64,000 bases of DNA. It comes from NCEH01 sp002257205. GTDB taxonomy: Bacteria > Pseudomonadota > Alphaproteobacteria > Rhizobiales > Xanthobacteraceae. The stretch lies in the NCBI RefSeq assembly GCF_043195105.1, contig NZ_JBAFWO010000003.1; one strand, written 5' to 3'. Below are positions 36,610 through 45,602 of this stretch, piece by piece. Made by a program: the position numbers and the translations under genes. Positions within the stretch are counted from its first letter, which is position 1, and the number at the start of each line of letters is the position of its first letter. The notes beneath the pieces were generated by a model. It saw only the letters and a program-made list of their open reading frames with translations, did not search any database and was not told where the DNA came from.

Positions 36610-38361
36610 TTATTGGGACGAATCGTCCGGCCGTTCCACCGCTCCGCCCAGCAGGCGGCGGCATTCGCCCAATTCATAGAGCGTCGCCTGAAGGCGATGC
36701 ACGTCGTCGCGGGATAAAACCGGGATCGGCACCGGCGGCGCGCCCACCAGGCGCGGGTCGGAACGCAGATGCGGCGGCAGATATTGCTCGGGCGGACCCG
36801 GCCGATGCGGCTCGCGCGGTGCGGATTCCGGCCGGAAGCCCTGATGATGATCCCACCGCAACGGCTCCGGATCCTCCAATTCGAATTCCTCCACCGGGCC
36901 GGTCAATGGCCCCAGCCGCAATTTACCGATCGGCTCGGCGGCAGACGCCGCTGGGGGCCGTGACGGCGTGTAGGCCTCGGCCCGGCGGGCGTCACGCCGA
37001 TCATCCGCGCGCAAAGGCGGGGTGCCGGGGTGCGCAGAGCGCGGCTCGGCACTCAGGTCCGCCGCGAATCGCGGCTCCTCCTCGCGCCATTCCCTAGGCC
37101 AATCGTCCGCCGGTGGGGCGATCCCGCGCGCTGGGCCGGGCGGCGGCCGGCGCTCGCCATCGCGCATGTCCGCCCGGAACGTCACCTCGCGGTCGTCCTC
37201 GCGCGGGATTTCAGCGCGCGAGACTTCGGCGCGGGTTTCTTCACCACGCGACGCCTCCGTTCGGCGCGCGCGTGCCGGGATATAGTCTTCCGGCGGTCCG
37301 GGCGCATGCTCCTTCAGGCGGCGGATGCGGGCGTCCAGGGGCTCGGAAATCTGCGGGCTGTCGGGACCAAAGGCATCATCGTCGAAGAAGGGCAGCAGGG
37401 GATCTTCCAGTTCGGGAACCGGCGGCGGTTCGGGCAGACGCGAGGCCGGTCCGCGCGTCGGCCGACGCTGTGGCACGACGGGCCTGTGAACCGCTTCGGC
37501 CGCGCGACGGGGCTCGGGCGCGAACGAGGGCGCGGGACGGGGCGGCGCATAGGGTTCCGCCGGGTCGTCGTCCTCTTCGTCCTCGTCCTCATAGGCGGGC
37601 TCAGGCATCCGGCGATAGAAGCTTTCGTCGTCCCGGACCAGCCGTGGCTCAACCGGTGCCACAGGCGCGCCGGTGCGGCGCTGCGCTGCCGCCGGGCGGA
37701 CAGATGCAGAATGCACAGGCGCCGGCCGGGCGGGCGCTGGCAGCGGCTCGAGGCGCGGCTCGACAGGCCCTTCATGGCGGCGGGTATGCTGGGAAAATTC
37801 GGGGAACGGCAATTCCGCGATGACCGGCGATTCCTCGACGGGCGATTCGGCGCGCGCCTTGCCACGGCGCGGCAACAGGCCAAGGAAGCCGCCAAAGCCG
37901 CTCTGGCCGCCTTCGCCCTGCCCCCGCACGCCGGACCGCCGGCGCGGCTCCTGATCCATGTCGCTTTCGTACGGCGCTTCGTCATGGGGCTCCGGCGCGG
38001 CCGCTTGCCGGCGCTGCGCTTCCGCGCGCGGCGCGACAGGCGGCGGCATCGGCTGAAAGCCGGCCGCCTCTTCCTCTATGGCGAGATCCTGGACGTAGTG
38101 AATCCCCTGCTCTTTCAGGATTCGCTGCACACCCTTGATGGTGTAGCCTTCGCCGTAGAGCAGATGCCGCACGCCCCGCAGCAGATCGACATCCTCGGGC
38201 CGGTAGAACCTGCGGCCTCCGGCCCGTTTGATGGGCTTGATCTGCGTGAAGCGGGTTTCCCAGAAGCGCAGGACGTGCTGGGGCAGCTCGAGATCCTCGG
38301 CCACCTCGCTGATGGTGCGAAAGGCGTCCGGTGACTTGTCCGTTTGCCTCGCTCCGGACAC
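36610..38361 (-). CDS. MerR family regulator with long disordered tail
   Basis: The first 90 residues are a MerR DNA-binding domain (FRTISEVAEDLELPQHVLRFWETRF, GGRRFYRPEDVDLLRGVRHLLYGEGYTIKGVQRIL). The remaining 490 residues are rich in Pro, Arg, Glu and Ala with little predicted fold, ending in a helix (LSRDDVHRLQATLYELGECRRLL). Such MerR genes next to ihfA are conserved in alphaproteobacteria, but the role is not established. The GTG at 38361 is chosen because GGAGG lies 9 bases before it; another GTG at 38400 is possible. No metal-binding cysteines are seen in the N-terminal domain. Confidence 0.85.
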   Translation of the reverse strand: MSGARQTDKSPDAFRTISEVAEDLELPQHVLRFWETRFTQIKPIKRAGGRRFYRPEDVDLLRGVRHLLYGEGYTIKGVQRILKEQGIHYVQDLAIEEEAAGFQPMPPPVAPRAEAQRRQAAAPEPHDEAPYESDMDQEPRRRSGVRGQGEGGQSGFGGFLGLLPRRGKARAESPVEESPVIAELPFPEFSQHTRRHEGPVEPRLEPLPAPARPAPVHSASVRPAAAQRRTGAPVAPVEPRLVRDDESFYRRMPEPAYEDEDEEDDDPAEPYAPPRPAPSFAPEPRRAAEAVHRPVVPQRRPTRGPASRLPEPPPVPELEDPLLPFFDDDAFGPDSPQISEPLDARIRRLKEHAPGPPEDYIPARARRTEASRGEETRAEVSRAEIPREDDREVTFRADMRDGERRPPPGPARGIAPPADDWPREWREEEPRFAADLSAEPRSAHPGTPPLRADDRRDARRAEAYTPSRPPAASAAEPIGKLRLGPLTGPVEEFELEDPEPLRWDHHQGFRPESAPREPHRPGPPEQYLPPHLRSDPRLVGAPPVPIPVLSRDDVHRLQATLYELGECRRLLGGAVERPDDSSQ

Positions 38362-38409
38362 GTGCGCTTGCCTCCATGCACTGCGGGCAATTTTGCCCAC
38401 ACCAGCGGA

Positions 38410-38727
38410 TCAGTCGCGATCCAGGCCGTTTTCTGTGCGCCCGTTTATGCGATTCTTCAAGATGCTGGACGGCTTGAAGACCATGACGCGGCGAGGCTCG
38501 ATGGGCACTTCTTCCCCGGTCTTCGGATTGCGGCCGATGCGCTGCCCTTTGGAGCGCACGACGAACGAACCGAAAGACGACAACTTCACCGTCTCGCCTT
38601 TGGCGAGGCAGTCGGCGATTTCGCTCAGCACGAGCTCAACAAGCGCTGCGGATTCCGTCCGCGACAGGCCCACCTGTTGGTAGACCGCCTCACAGAGATC
38701 GGCACGCGTTATGGTCTTACCAGCCAT
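38410..38727 (-). CDS. ihfA: Integration host factor subunit alpha
   Basis: IHF alpha (105 residues) pairs with IHF beta to bind and sharply bend DNA. It shows TITRADLCEAVYQQVGLSRTES, the KLSSFGSFVVRSKGQRIGRNPKTGEEVPI beta-arm region, and a C-terminal VMVFKPSSILK helix. GGGGAGA lies just before the ATG at 38727. Its place between fabH and merR is typical in this order. It is likely to act at the predicted IHF site upstream of hupS. Confidence 0.97.
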   Translation of the reverse strand: MAGKTITRADLCEAVYQQVGLSRTESAALVELVLSEIADCLAKGETVKLSSFGSFVVRSKGQRIGRNPKTGEEVPIEPRRVMVFKPSSILKNRINGRTENGLDRD

Positions 38728-38813
38728 ATGTCTCCCCGGCCCCAACAGAGAGGGTCAGCCGCCGTGACCCTATCCACTCAGGGCGAGGCTGGTCAACGTC
38801 ATTAATGATTTAC

Positions 38814-39788
38814 CTACCATCGGATTAGAGCGGAACCCCAGGTAAAGCCACCGCCCATGGCCTCCAGCAAAACCAGGTCACCGGATTTGATGCGGCCATC
38901 CTTATGCGCCGTGTCCAGCGCGAGGGGGATCGAAGCCGCAGAGGTATTCCCGTGGAGGTCCACGGTGGTCACAACCTTGGAGGGTGCGATTCCAAGCTTC
39001 TGCGCACTCGCATCGATGATTCGGCGATTGGCCTGATGTGGGACGAACCAGTCGATCGTGTCCGCCGAAGCGCCGGTTGCGGCGAACGCATCCTCGATCA
39101 CATCGGTGATCATGCCGACCGCATGCTTGAAAACCTCACGGCCTTCCATGCGCAAATGCCCGACGGTCTGGGTCGAGGACGGCCCGCCATCCACAAACAA
39201 TTTGCTTCTGTGGCGGCCATCCGAGCGCAGATGCGTGGTCAGAATGCCCCGGTCGCCTGCTTCGGCCGCATCGCGCGCCTCAAGCACCACGGCGCCGGCG
39301 CCGTCGCCGAACAGCACGCAGGTGCCGCGATCCTCCCAATCGAGGATGCGCGAGAAGGTCTCGGCGCCGATCACAAGCGCCCGCTTGAAGCTGCCGGTCC
39401 GCAAATGAGCATCGGCCGTGGCGAGGGCGAACACGAAGCCCGAGCACACCGCCTGCAGGTCGAATGCCGCGCCGTGGAGGATACCGAGTTCCGCCTGTAC
39501 GGTTGCAGCCGTGGCCGGAAAAGTCTGGTCCGGGGTCGAGGTGGCGAGGATGATCAGGTCGATGTCGCCGGCCACGAGCCCGGCGTCGGCCAGCGCGCGG
39601 GTCGCCGCGTGGCGCGCGAGATCCGACGTCAGCTCGCCGGTCGCGGCGATATGACGCTCGCGGATGCCGGTCCGCTGCACGATCCATTCGTCCGAAGTGT
39701 CAACCGAGCGGGCAAGTTCGCTATTGGTGAGGACCCGTTCCGGCAGATAGGACCCCACGCCCCGGACCACGGACTTAATTAAGCTCAC
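38814..39788 (-). CDS. fabH: 3-oxoacyl-[acyl-carrier-protein] synthase III FabH
   Basis: FabH (324 residues) starts fatty acid synthesis by condensing acetyl-CoA with malonyl-ACP. The catalytic triad is Cys115 (LQAVCSGFVF), His in WFVPHQANRRI (about 250) and Asn in HGNTSAAS (about 280). GGGFTWGSALIRW is the usual C-terminus. The ATG overlaps the plsX stop by 4 bases. Confidence 0.97.
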   Translation of the reverse strand: MSLIKSVVRGVGSYLPERVLTNSELARSVDTSDEWIVQRTGIRERHIAATGELTSDLARHAATRALADAGLVAGDIDLIILATSTPDQTFPATAATVQAELGILHGAAFDLQAVCSGFVFALATADAHLRTGSFKRALVIGAETFSRILDWEDRGTCVLFGDGAGAVVLEARDAAEAGDRGILTTHLRSDGRHRSKLFVDGGPSSTQTVGHLRMEGREVFKHAVGMITDVIEDAFAATGASADTIDWFVPHQANRRIIDASAQKLGIAPSKVVTTVDLHGNTSAASIPLALDTAHKDGRIKSGDLVLLEAMGGGFTWGSALIRW

Positions 39789-40858
39789 GATTGACCTTCC
39801 GCTTCTGCCGGTAGCGTCGCGCCCGTCCCGTCGGACGAAGGCACGCGCGCGAGGAGACTGGTTTTGATGCGCGACAGCAATTGATGCCGCACCATGTCGT
39901 AGCCAAGATCCACGGCCGCGGCGAAGCCCTCAGCATCGGCGCCGCCGTGGCTTTTGATCACAACGCCGTTGAGGCCGAGGAAAACCCCACCGTTCGAGCG
40001 GCGCGGGTCCATCTTTTCCCGCAGGACGCGAAACGCGTCGCGCGCCAGCAGATAGCCGAGCTTGGTACGCCAGGTCCGCCCCATGGCGGCGCGCAGATAG
40101 CTCGCCAGCTGCTTGGCGGTGCCTTCGGCGGTCTTCAGCGCGATGTTGCCGGAAAACCCTTCGGTCACAACCACGTCCACCGTGCCCGCGCCGATATCAT
40201 TGCCTTCCACGAAGCCGTGGTAGAGCAGGTCGGTGGCGGTATCCTCGCGCAGCAGGCGGCCGGCTTCCTTGACTTCCTCGACGCCCTTGATCTCTTCCAC
40301 GCCCACGTTCAGCAGGCCGATGGTGGGGCGCTCGACGGCCAGCACGGACCGCGCCATGGCGGATCCCATGATGGCCATTTCGACGAGGCTTTGCGCTGTG
40401 GCGCCGATCGACGCGCCGACATCAAGCACGATGCTTTCCCCGCGCAGGGTCGGCCAGATGGCGGCGATCGCCGGCCGGCCGATGCCCGGCATGGTGCGCA
40501 GGTTGAACTTGGCCATGGCCATCAGCGCGCCGGTATTGCCGGCGGAGACCGCCGCATCGGCATCGTGCGTCTTCACCGCGTCGATGGCGCGCCACATGGA
40601 GGATTTGTATCGACCGTTGCGCAGCGCCTGGCTGGGCTTGTCGTCCATGCCGACGACGATCTCGGTGTGGACGACGCGCGAAGCGGCGGCGAGGCGCGGA
40701 TGCGCTGCCAGCACGGACTGCAAGCGTTCTTCGTTCCCGAACAGGATGAAGTGCAGGTCCGGGTGCCGCTCAAGCGCGATCGCGGCACCGGCGAGAACGG
40801 TCTCGGGGCCATGGTCTCCGCCCATGGCGTCAACGGCGATGCGAACGGGCACGGTCAT
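39785..40858 (-). CDS. plsX: Phosphate acyltransferase PlsX
   Basis: PlsX (357 residues) makes acyl-phosphate from acyl-ACP, feeding phospholipid synthesis. Motifs are IAVDAMGGDHGPETVL at the N-terminus, ALRNGRYKSSMWRAI, VSAGNTGALMA, VLDVGAS, and VVTEGFSGNIALKTAEG. The ATG at 40858 (MTVPVRIAVDAMGGD) is preferred over an upstream frame start at 40942. It precedes fabH with a 4-base overlap, and DUF177 lies upstream. Confidence 0.96.
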   Translation of the reverse strand: MTVPVRIAVDAMGGDHGPETVLAGAAIALERHPDLHFILFGNEERLQSVLAAHPRLAAASRVVHTEIVVGMDDKPSQALRNGRYKSSMWRAIDAVKTHDADAAVSAGNTGALMAMAKFNLRTMPGIGRPAIAAIWPTLRGESIVLDVGASIGATAQSLVEMAIMGSAMARSVLAVERPTIGLLNVGVEEIKGVEEVKEAGRLLREDTATDLLYHGFVEGNDIGAGTVDVVVTEGFSGNIALKTAEGTAKQLASYLRAAMGRTWRTKLGYLLARDAFRVLREKMDPRRSNGGVFLGLNGVVIKSHGGADAEGFAAAVDLGYDMVRHQLLSRIKTSLLARVPSSDGTGATLPAEAEGQS

Positions 40859-40958
40859 CGAGGCAAACGTTCCAGTTTGTTCCGCGGACGAGGCACCCGC
40901 TTCAGAGCGGCCGGACAATAACCACTCGGGCGCACACCGCAATATTTGACGCAGGCAA

Positions 40959-41474
40959 TCAAGATTTGTCTTTCAGGCGGGCGAGTTCGGCAAAGGGAGA
41001 GAGCGCTTCCGGCGCCTCGGCTACGGTTTCGAATTCCTCGCCTGGCATGCGCGGATAGGGATCCAGCGCGAGCGAGAGGAATTCCGTTACGAGATGGCCG
41101 AGGTCGATACCGCCGTCGACGATGGCATCGGGCTGGTCCAGCTCGGCTTCCGGGTCATCCACATCGACGGCGCGCGCCGCAATGGCTTCCTCGGGCGCGA
41201 AATGGACGTCGATCTCCTCGTCGAGGTCGGTGTCGAACGGCTCCAGGGAGACCACGGAGATTTGGCGCACCTGCGCCTTCAGGCGCCCGGTCACATGGGC
41301 GCCCGCCCCCACCGGGGAGATCCGCAGGTCGGCGGTCAGGCTGTGGACGGCGGGAATGTCCACGAACCGCGCCAGCGCCGCCCTCTGGGCTTCGTCGGGC
41401 ACGAGGGCCACGGCGAGGCCGTGGGCCGGCACGTCGTCCAGGGACACGCGATGGATATAAGGAAGATCAGTCAT
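40959..41474 (-). CDS. DUF177 / YceD family protein
   Basis: This 171-residue protein matches the YceD/DUF177 family, whose members lie with rpmF or plsX and have been linked to 23S rRNA accumulation in some organisms. It shows the conserved SLEPFDTDLDEEIDVHFAPEE segment and ending VDGGIDLGHLVTEFLSLALDPYPRMPG. In Hyphomicrobiales it usually lies between the ubiquinol-cytochrome c chaperone gene and plsX, as here. The start overlaps the end of that gene by 8 bp. No cysteine pair is visible. Confidence 0.88.
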   Translation of the reverse strand: MTDLPYIHRVSLDDVPAHGLAVALVPDEAQRAALARFVDIPAVHSLTADLRISPVGAGAHVTGRLKAQVRQISVVSLEPFDTDLDEEIDVHFAPEEAIAARAVDVDDPEAELDQPDAIVDGGIDLGHLVTEFLSLALDPYPRMPGEEFETVAEAPEALSPFAELARLKDKS

Positions 41475-42027
41475 GGACGGCACCCTCGCCTGCATTCGGG
41501 GCGGGAAAATGAACCTCGCCGCGCGCGAACACCTCGGCCGGTGTCGCGGCGAGCCCCGCGACGGCCTGTCGCACATAGGCGGCAAGCGCCCGGCCCGGCG
41601 CGCCGAGCGCGGCCGGCTCGACCTCATACACGTTGCGGGCGACCGCCTCGTCCAGAGCGTCGGGCGCGGCATCCGCCTGCAAGGCGGCATCGAACACGCC
41701 GGCGCGGCCATAGAAGGCCTGGCCGATCTTCTTCATGCGCTTGGGCACGGAAAGATCGCCGACGCCCATTTCGCGCAAGGTGCGGTCCATGTCGTCGAGA
41801 AACGCGTCGAACACCATTTGCGACATGTCGCGGCTGGCCTCGTCCCCGCTCTTGAGGCGATGGCAAACCAGAAATGTATGCAGCAACACCAATTCGAACC
41901 GCCCCTCTATGGTATCGGGCACGGCAAAGTCGGTATAGAAGGCGGGCTGCCGCGCCTGCGCCACGATCACGCCATAGAGGCGCTGGATGGTCGCTCGGCG
42001 CTCGGGTCGACGAAACAGATTCAGCAT
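41467..42027 (-). CDS. Ubiquinol-cytochrome c chaperone family protein
   Basis: This 186-residue protein resembles UbcC, the bacterial relative of mitochondrial CBP3, which assists cytochrome b of the bc1 complex. It begins MLNLFRRPERR and contains YGVIVAQARQPAFYTDFAVPDTIEGRFELVLLHTFLVCHRL, FDAFLDDMDRTLREMGVGDLSVPKRMKKIGQAFYGR, matching the family. The ATG at 42027 fits the standard N-terminus. It is divergent from bamE, with a 158-bp shared promoter region. Confidence 0.9.
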   Translation of the reverse strand: MLNLFRRPERRATIQRLYGVIVAQARQPAFYTDFAVPDTIEGRFELVLLHTFLVCHRLKSGDEASRDMSQMVFDAFLDDMDRTLREMGVGDLSVPKRMKKIGQAFYGRAGVFDAALQADAAPDALDEAVARNVYEVEPAALGAPGRALAAYVRQAVAGLAATPAEVFARGEVHFPAPNAGEGAVHD

Positions 42028-42185
42028 CACTTTTTGCGGGTCTGTGCGTCGCTCGTTGGCAAGACGCGGATGAGCATGGGGCGTAGCGCGCTGGAGGCGT
42101 CGTGGCAAGGGCAGTGGCATCTGCAGGGGCATCGTTCAGGGATCAGGCGGCATGTGCCGCACGGGCTGAAATCGAGGGAATCGGC

Positions 42186-42695
42186 GTGGCGTCATCGCAA
42201 GTGAGAAGTTCCGTTTCGCGCAGCTACGCCCGCAGACCGGTCTGCGCAGCGCTCGGACTGGTGGTGATTGCCGGCACATTGTCCGGCTGCGCGAACTTCG
42301 TTGGCGGCACCGGCACGTCCATCAGCGGCGTGGTGCGCACCTACCAGCGCGGCTATGTTCTGAGCGAGGGCGCCCTGGAACAGGTGCCGGTGGGCTCGAG
42401 CCAGGAGCAGGTGCTGCTGGTGCTCGGCACGCCCTCCACCGTCTCCACCGTGCAGGGCGACGTCTTCTATTACATCTCCCAGGTGGAGAAGCGGGTCGCC
42501 TTCTTGAAGCCGGAGATCACCGAGCAGAAGGTGCTCGCGATCTATTTCGACAAGAATCGCCGCGTTACCCGCATCGCGAATTACGGCCTGCAGGACGGCA
42601 AGGTGTTTGACTTCGTCTCGCAGAAGACCCCGACCAGCGGCGAAGAGCTGAGCGTCATCAAGCAATTGCTGAGCGCGACGAACTTCTCGCTTTAA
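42186..42695 (+). CDS. bamE: Outer membrane assembly lipoprotein BamE
   Basis: BamE (169 residues) is a small lipoprotein of the beta-barrel assembly machine. A signal sequence ends with the lipobox LSGC (Cys35). The SmpA/OmlA domain follows: YQRGYVLSEGALEQVPVGSSQEQVLLVLGTPSTVSTVQGDVFYYIS and KRVAFLKPEITEQKVLAIYFD. The GTG at 42186 is chosen because GAGGGA lies 7 bases upstream; the earlier ATG at 42102 would lie before the RBS and make an over-long signal. It is divergent from the cytochrome-bc1 chaperone gene. Confidence 0.92.
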   Translation: MASSQVRSSVSRSYARRPVCAALGLVVIAGTLSGCANFVGGTGTSISGVVRTYQRGYVLSEGALEQVPVGSSQEQVLLVLGTPSTVSTVQGDVFYYISQVEKRVAFLKPEITEQKVLAIYFDKNRRVTRIANYGLQDGKVFDFVSQKTPTSGEELSVIKQLLSATNFSL

Positions 42696-42770
42696 GAGAG
42701 TGGGCGCGGGTTTGAGGGGCGTCCAGCCCCTCAAACCTGCCTCTCGAACCAGCCGCGTTGCGGTGGCGCC

Positions 42771-43529
42771 CTAGAGATAGGCGCGGGCGATCGCCAGGAA
42801 ATCGGCGGCCTTCAGGCTCGCCCCGCCCACCAGGGCGCCGTCCACATGCGCGGCGTGGAGCAGGACAGCTGCATTTTCCGGCTTCACCGAGCCGCCATAG
42901 AGGATGCGCACCCTTTCCGCGTCTCCACCGAACCGCTCCCGCAGGACGGTGCGAATCTCGGTGTGCACCTCCTCGACTTCCTCGACCGTCGGGACGCGGC
43001 CGGAGCCGATCGCCCACACCGGCTCATAGGCGATCACGAGCCGATCCGCCGGAGCCTCCGCCGGCACCGAGCCGCGCACTTGCCGCGCCACCACCTGGAG
43101 GCAGGCGCCCGCATCGCGCTCCGCCTGCGTCTCGCCGACACAGACCACCGGCACGAGGCCGGCCCGCAGGGTGGCGGCGGCCTTGGCGCGGACCATGTCG
43201 TCGCTCTCGCCATGGTCGGTGCGCCGTTCGCTGTGGCCGACGATGACGAAGGTGCCCCCGGCATCCGCGATCATTTCCGCCGAGATATCCCCGGTATGGG
43301 CGCCGCAGGGCTTGGCGTGGCAATCCTGCGCGCCGATCGCGATGGCGGCGCCGGCGATCTCGCCCGCCAATCCGGCGATCAAGGTGACCGGCGGGCAGAT
43401 CAGAAGGTCGACGCGGGCCTGCAAGGCGGCGTCATAGCCATCGACCATGGCCAGCAGTTCCGCCCCCGAATGCCGCAACCCGTTCATCTTCCAGTTTCCG
43501 GCAACGAGCGGGCGGCGGGCAACGGGCAT
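42771..43529 (-). CDS. tpiA: Triosephosphate isomerase
   Basis: TpiA (252 residues) interconverts dihydroxyacetone phosphate and glyceraldehyde 3-phosphate. It has the N-terminal Asn12/Lys14 in AGNWKMNG, the electrophile His in IVGHSERR, the catalytic Glu in AYEPVWAIGSGRVPT, and the phosphate-binding ILYGGSV and DGALVGGASL. GGAGG lies just upstream of the ATG at 43529. It is divergent from ppiD. Confidence 0.97.
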   Translation of the reverse strand: MPVARRPLVAGNWKMNGLRHSGAELLAMVDGYDAALQARVDLLICPPVTLIAGLAGEIAGAAIAIGAQDCHAKPCGAHTGDISAEMIADAGGTFVIVGHSERRTDHGESDDMVRAKAAATLRAGLVPVVCVGETQAERDAGACLQVVARQVRGSVPAEAPADRLVIAYEPVWAIGSGRVPTVEEVEEVHTEIRTVLRERFGGDAERVRILYGGSVKPENAAVLLHAAHVDGALVGGASLKAADFLAIARAYL

Positions 43530-43698
43530 GAAATCCTCCAGGACAGACGCGGATGGACAGGGAACTTTCCGACCGGTTATCAGAGGGCGCGCAACACGGC
43601 AAACAGCACCGCCTGCGCCGTTGCGGCGCGGGGTGCCGCTCCCTATGATGCGCGCCTTCTGCGTCGGGGCCGCGCCCCTCCTCAAACCAGACTGAGCA

Positions 43699-45594
43699 AT
43701 GGTACTTCAGACTCTCCGTAAAGGCGCCTCCGGCTTCATCGCCAAGGCTTTCCTTCTCCTGCTCACCGTCAGCTTTCTCGTTTGGGGCATCGCAGACGTG
43801 TTTCGGGGCCAAAGCGCCCGCGCTGTCGCGAAAGTCGGGGACACCGAGATTTCGGCCGACGCATTCCGCCAGCAGTATCTGGACCAGATCCAGCAGATCG
43901 GCCGCCGCACCGGGCGCCCGTTCACGCCCGAGCAGGCCCGCGCGTTCGGCCTCGACCGGCAGGTCCTGAACCAGATGGTGGCCGAGGCGACCCTCGACGA
44001 TACCGCCAAGGCGCTCGGCCTGGCGATATCCGAGGAAGAGGTCGCGCGCGCCGTGCGCGCCAATCCGGCCCTGCGCCGGCCCGGCGCGACCGAATTCGAT
44101 CCCGCGTATTTCCAGCAGCTCCTGCGCGCCAACAATCTCACCGAGCCGCGTTTCCTCGCGGCGGAGAAGCAGCGCATGCTGCGCCAGCAGATCGCCTCCG
44201 CCCTCGGCGGCGATGTTGCCCCGCCGGCGGTCCTGCTGGATGCGGCCCATCGCTATGAAAGCGAGCAGCGCGCGGTGGCCTATATCGCCGTCGGCGCGAC
44301 CGCCGCCGGTGCCGTGCCGTCGCCGACCGACGAACAGTTGCAGGCCTTCTTCAACGCCCACAAGATCACGTTCCGGGCGCCGGAATATCGCAAGATCACC
44401 GCCCTCGCCCTCACCCCCGCCGCCCTTGCGCCCTGGGTGCAGGTGGCGGACGCGGACGTGAAGGCGGCCTATGACCGCAACACCGCCCGCTTCGGCACGC
44501 CCGAGCGCCGCGCGGTGCAGCAGATCGTGTTCTCCAACGCGGACGAGGCGCAGCAGGCGGCGGACAAGATCAAGGCCGGAGAGACCTTCGACCAGATCGC
44601 CGCCGCGCGCGGCCTCAGCCCCAAGGACATCGACCTCGGCACGGTCGTGCGCTCCGACCTGATCGACCCGAAGATCGCGGAAGCGGCCTTCTCCCTGCCG
44701 CTGGACGGCACCAGCGCGCCCATTCCCGGCGCGTTCGGTTCGGTATTGGTGCATGTGACCAAGATCGACCCCGCCCAGATCCAGCCGTTCGAGCAGGTGC
44801 AGGACGTGTTGCGCAAGGAACTCGCGCTCGATCGGGCGCGCCGCGAATTGCTCGACAAGCATGATTCCATCGAGGACGAGCGCGGCTCCGGCGCCACGCT
44901 CGCCGAGATCGCGCAGAAGCTCGGCCTCCAGACCGAGACCATCGATGCGGTGGACCGCTCCGGCCGCGATCCCACCGGCGCCGAAATCCGCGACCTTCCG
45001 GGCGTCGCCGATGTGGTGGCTGGCGCCTTCGCCACGCGGCCCGGCGTCGAGACCGAGCCGGTGCAACTGCCCCAGAACGGCGGTTATGTCTGGTACGACC
45101 TCAATGAGGTGACGCCCGCCCGCGAACGTCCGTTCGACGAGGTGCGCGATCAGGTGCTGGCCCGCTGGACCGAGGACGAAACCGTCAAGGCGGTGGATGC
45201 CAAGGCCAAGCAATTGCTGGCGGAGCTCCAGGCCGGCCAGCCCCTGGTGCAGGTCGCCACCAGTGCCGGACTTGAAGTGAAAACCGCACAGAACCTGCAA
45301 AGAGGCCGTGCCACCTCGGATTTCTCGGCTGACGCCGTCGCCAAGATCTTCGATGTGCCGCTGAATGGCTTCGGCCTCGCGTCGGGCACGGTGCCTGCCG
45401 AGCGCATCGTGTTCCAGGTCACCGGCATCACGGTGCCGCAGGTGACGCCGGCCGAACAGCAGGCCGCCGCGCGCATCGGCCAGCAGATCGAAACCGACCT
45501 GCTGCTGCAATATCTCGCCCAGTTGCGCAGCCAGATTGGCGTCTCGGTGAACGAACGCCTGCTTCAGCAGGCGATCGGCGCCGGCACGAACTGA
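43699..45594 (+). CDS. ppiD: PpiD-like peptidylprolyl isomerase / SurA N-terminal protein
   Basis: This 631-residue periplasmic folding factor is anchored by a single N-terminal helix (AFLLLLTVSFLVWGIADVF, about 16-34). A SurA_N-type chaperone region (about 35-190) includes VGDTEISADAFRQQYLDQIQ. A parvulin domain (about 230-360) has RRAVQQIVFSNADEAQQAADKIKAGETFDQIA and LGTVVRSDLIDP. A long C-terminal region follows. Its position before trp genes is typical of Hyphomicrobiales. The gap to trpE is 8 bp, so trpE may be transcribed with it. Confidence 0.92.
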   Translation: MVLQTLRKGASGFIAKAFLLLLTVSFLVWGIADVFRGQSARAVAKVGDTEISADAFRQQYLDQIQQIGRRTGRPFTPEQARAFGLDRQVLNQMVAEATLDDTAKALGLAISEEEVARAVRANPALRRPGATEFDPAYFQQLLRANNLTEPRFLAAEKQRMLRQQIASALGGDVAPPAVLLDAAHRYESEQRAVAYIAVGATAAGAVPSPTDEQLQAFFNAHKITFRAPEYRKITALALTPAALAPWVQVADADVKAAYDRNTARFGTPERRAVQQIVFSNADEAQQAADKIKAGETFDQIAAARGLSPKDIDLGTVVRSDLIDPKIAEAAFSLPLDGTSAPIPGAFGSVLVHVTKIDPAQIQPFEQVQDVLRKELALDRARRELLDKHDSIEDERGSGATLAEIAQKLGLQTETIDAVDRSGRDPTGAEIRDLPGVADVVAGAFATRPGVETEPVQLPQNGGYVWYDLNEVTPARERPFDEVRDQVLARWTEDETVKAVDAKAKQLLAELQAGQPLVQVATSAGLEVKTAQNLQRGRATSDFSADAVAKIFDVPLNGFGLASGTVPAERIVFQVTGITVPQVTPAEQQAAARIGQQIETDLLLQYLAQLRSQIGVSVNERLLQQAIGAGTN

Positions 45595-45602
45595 ACCCGA
45601 AG

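Noticed and set aside
43432..45510. Minus-strand frame of 692 codons
   Set aside because: Antisense to ppiD, with no domain and a composition typical of shadow frames.
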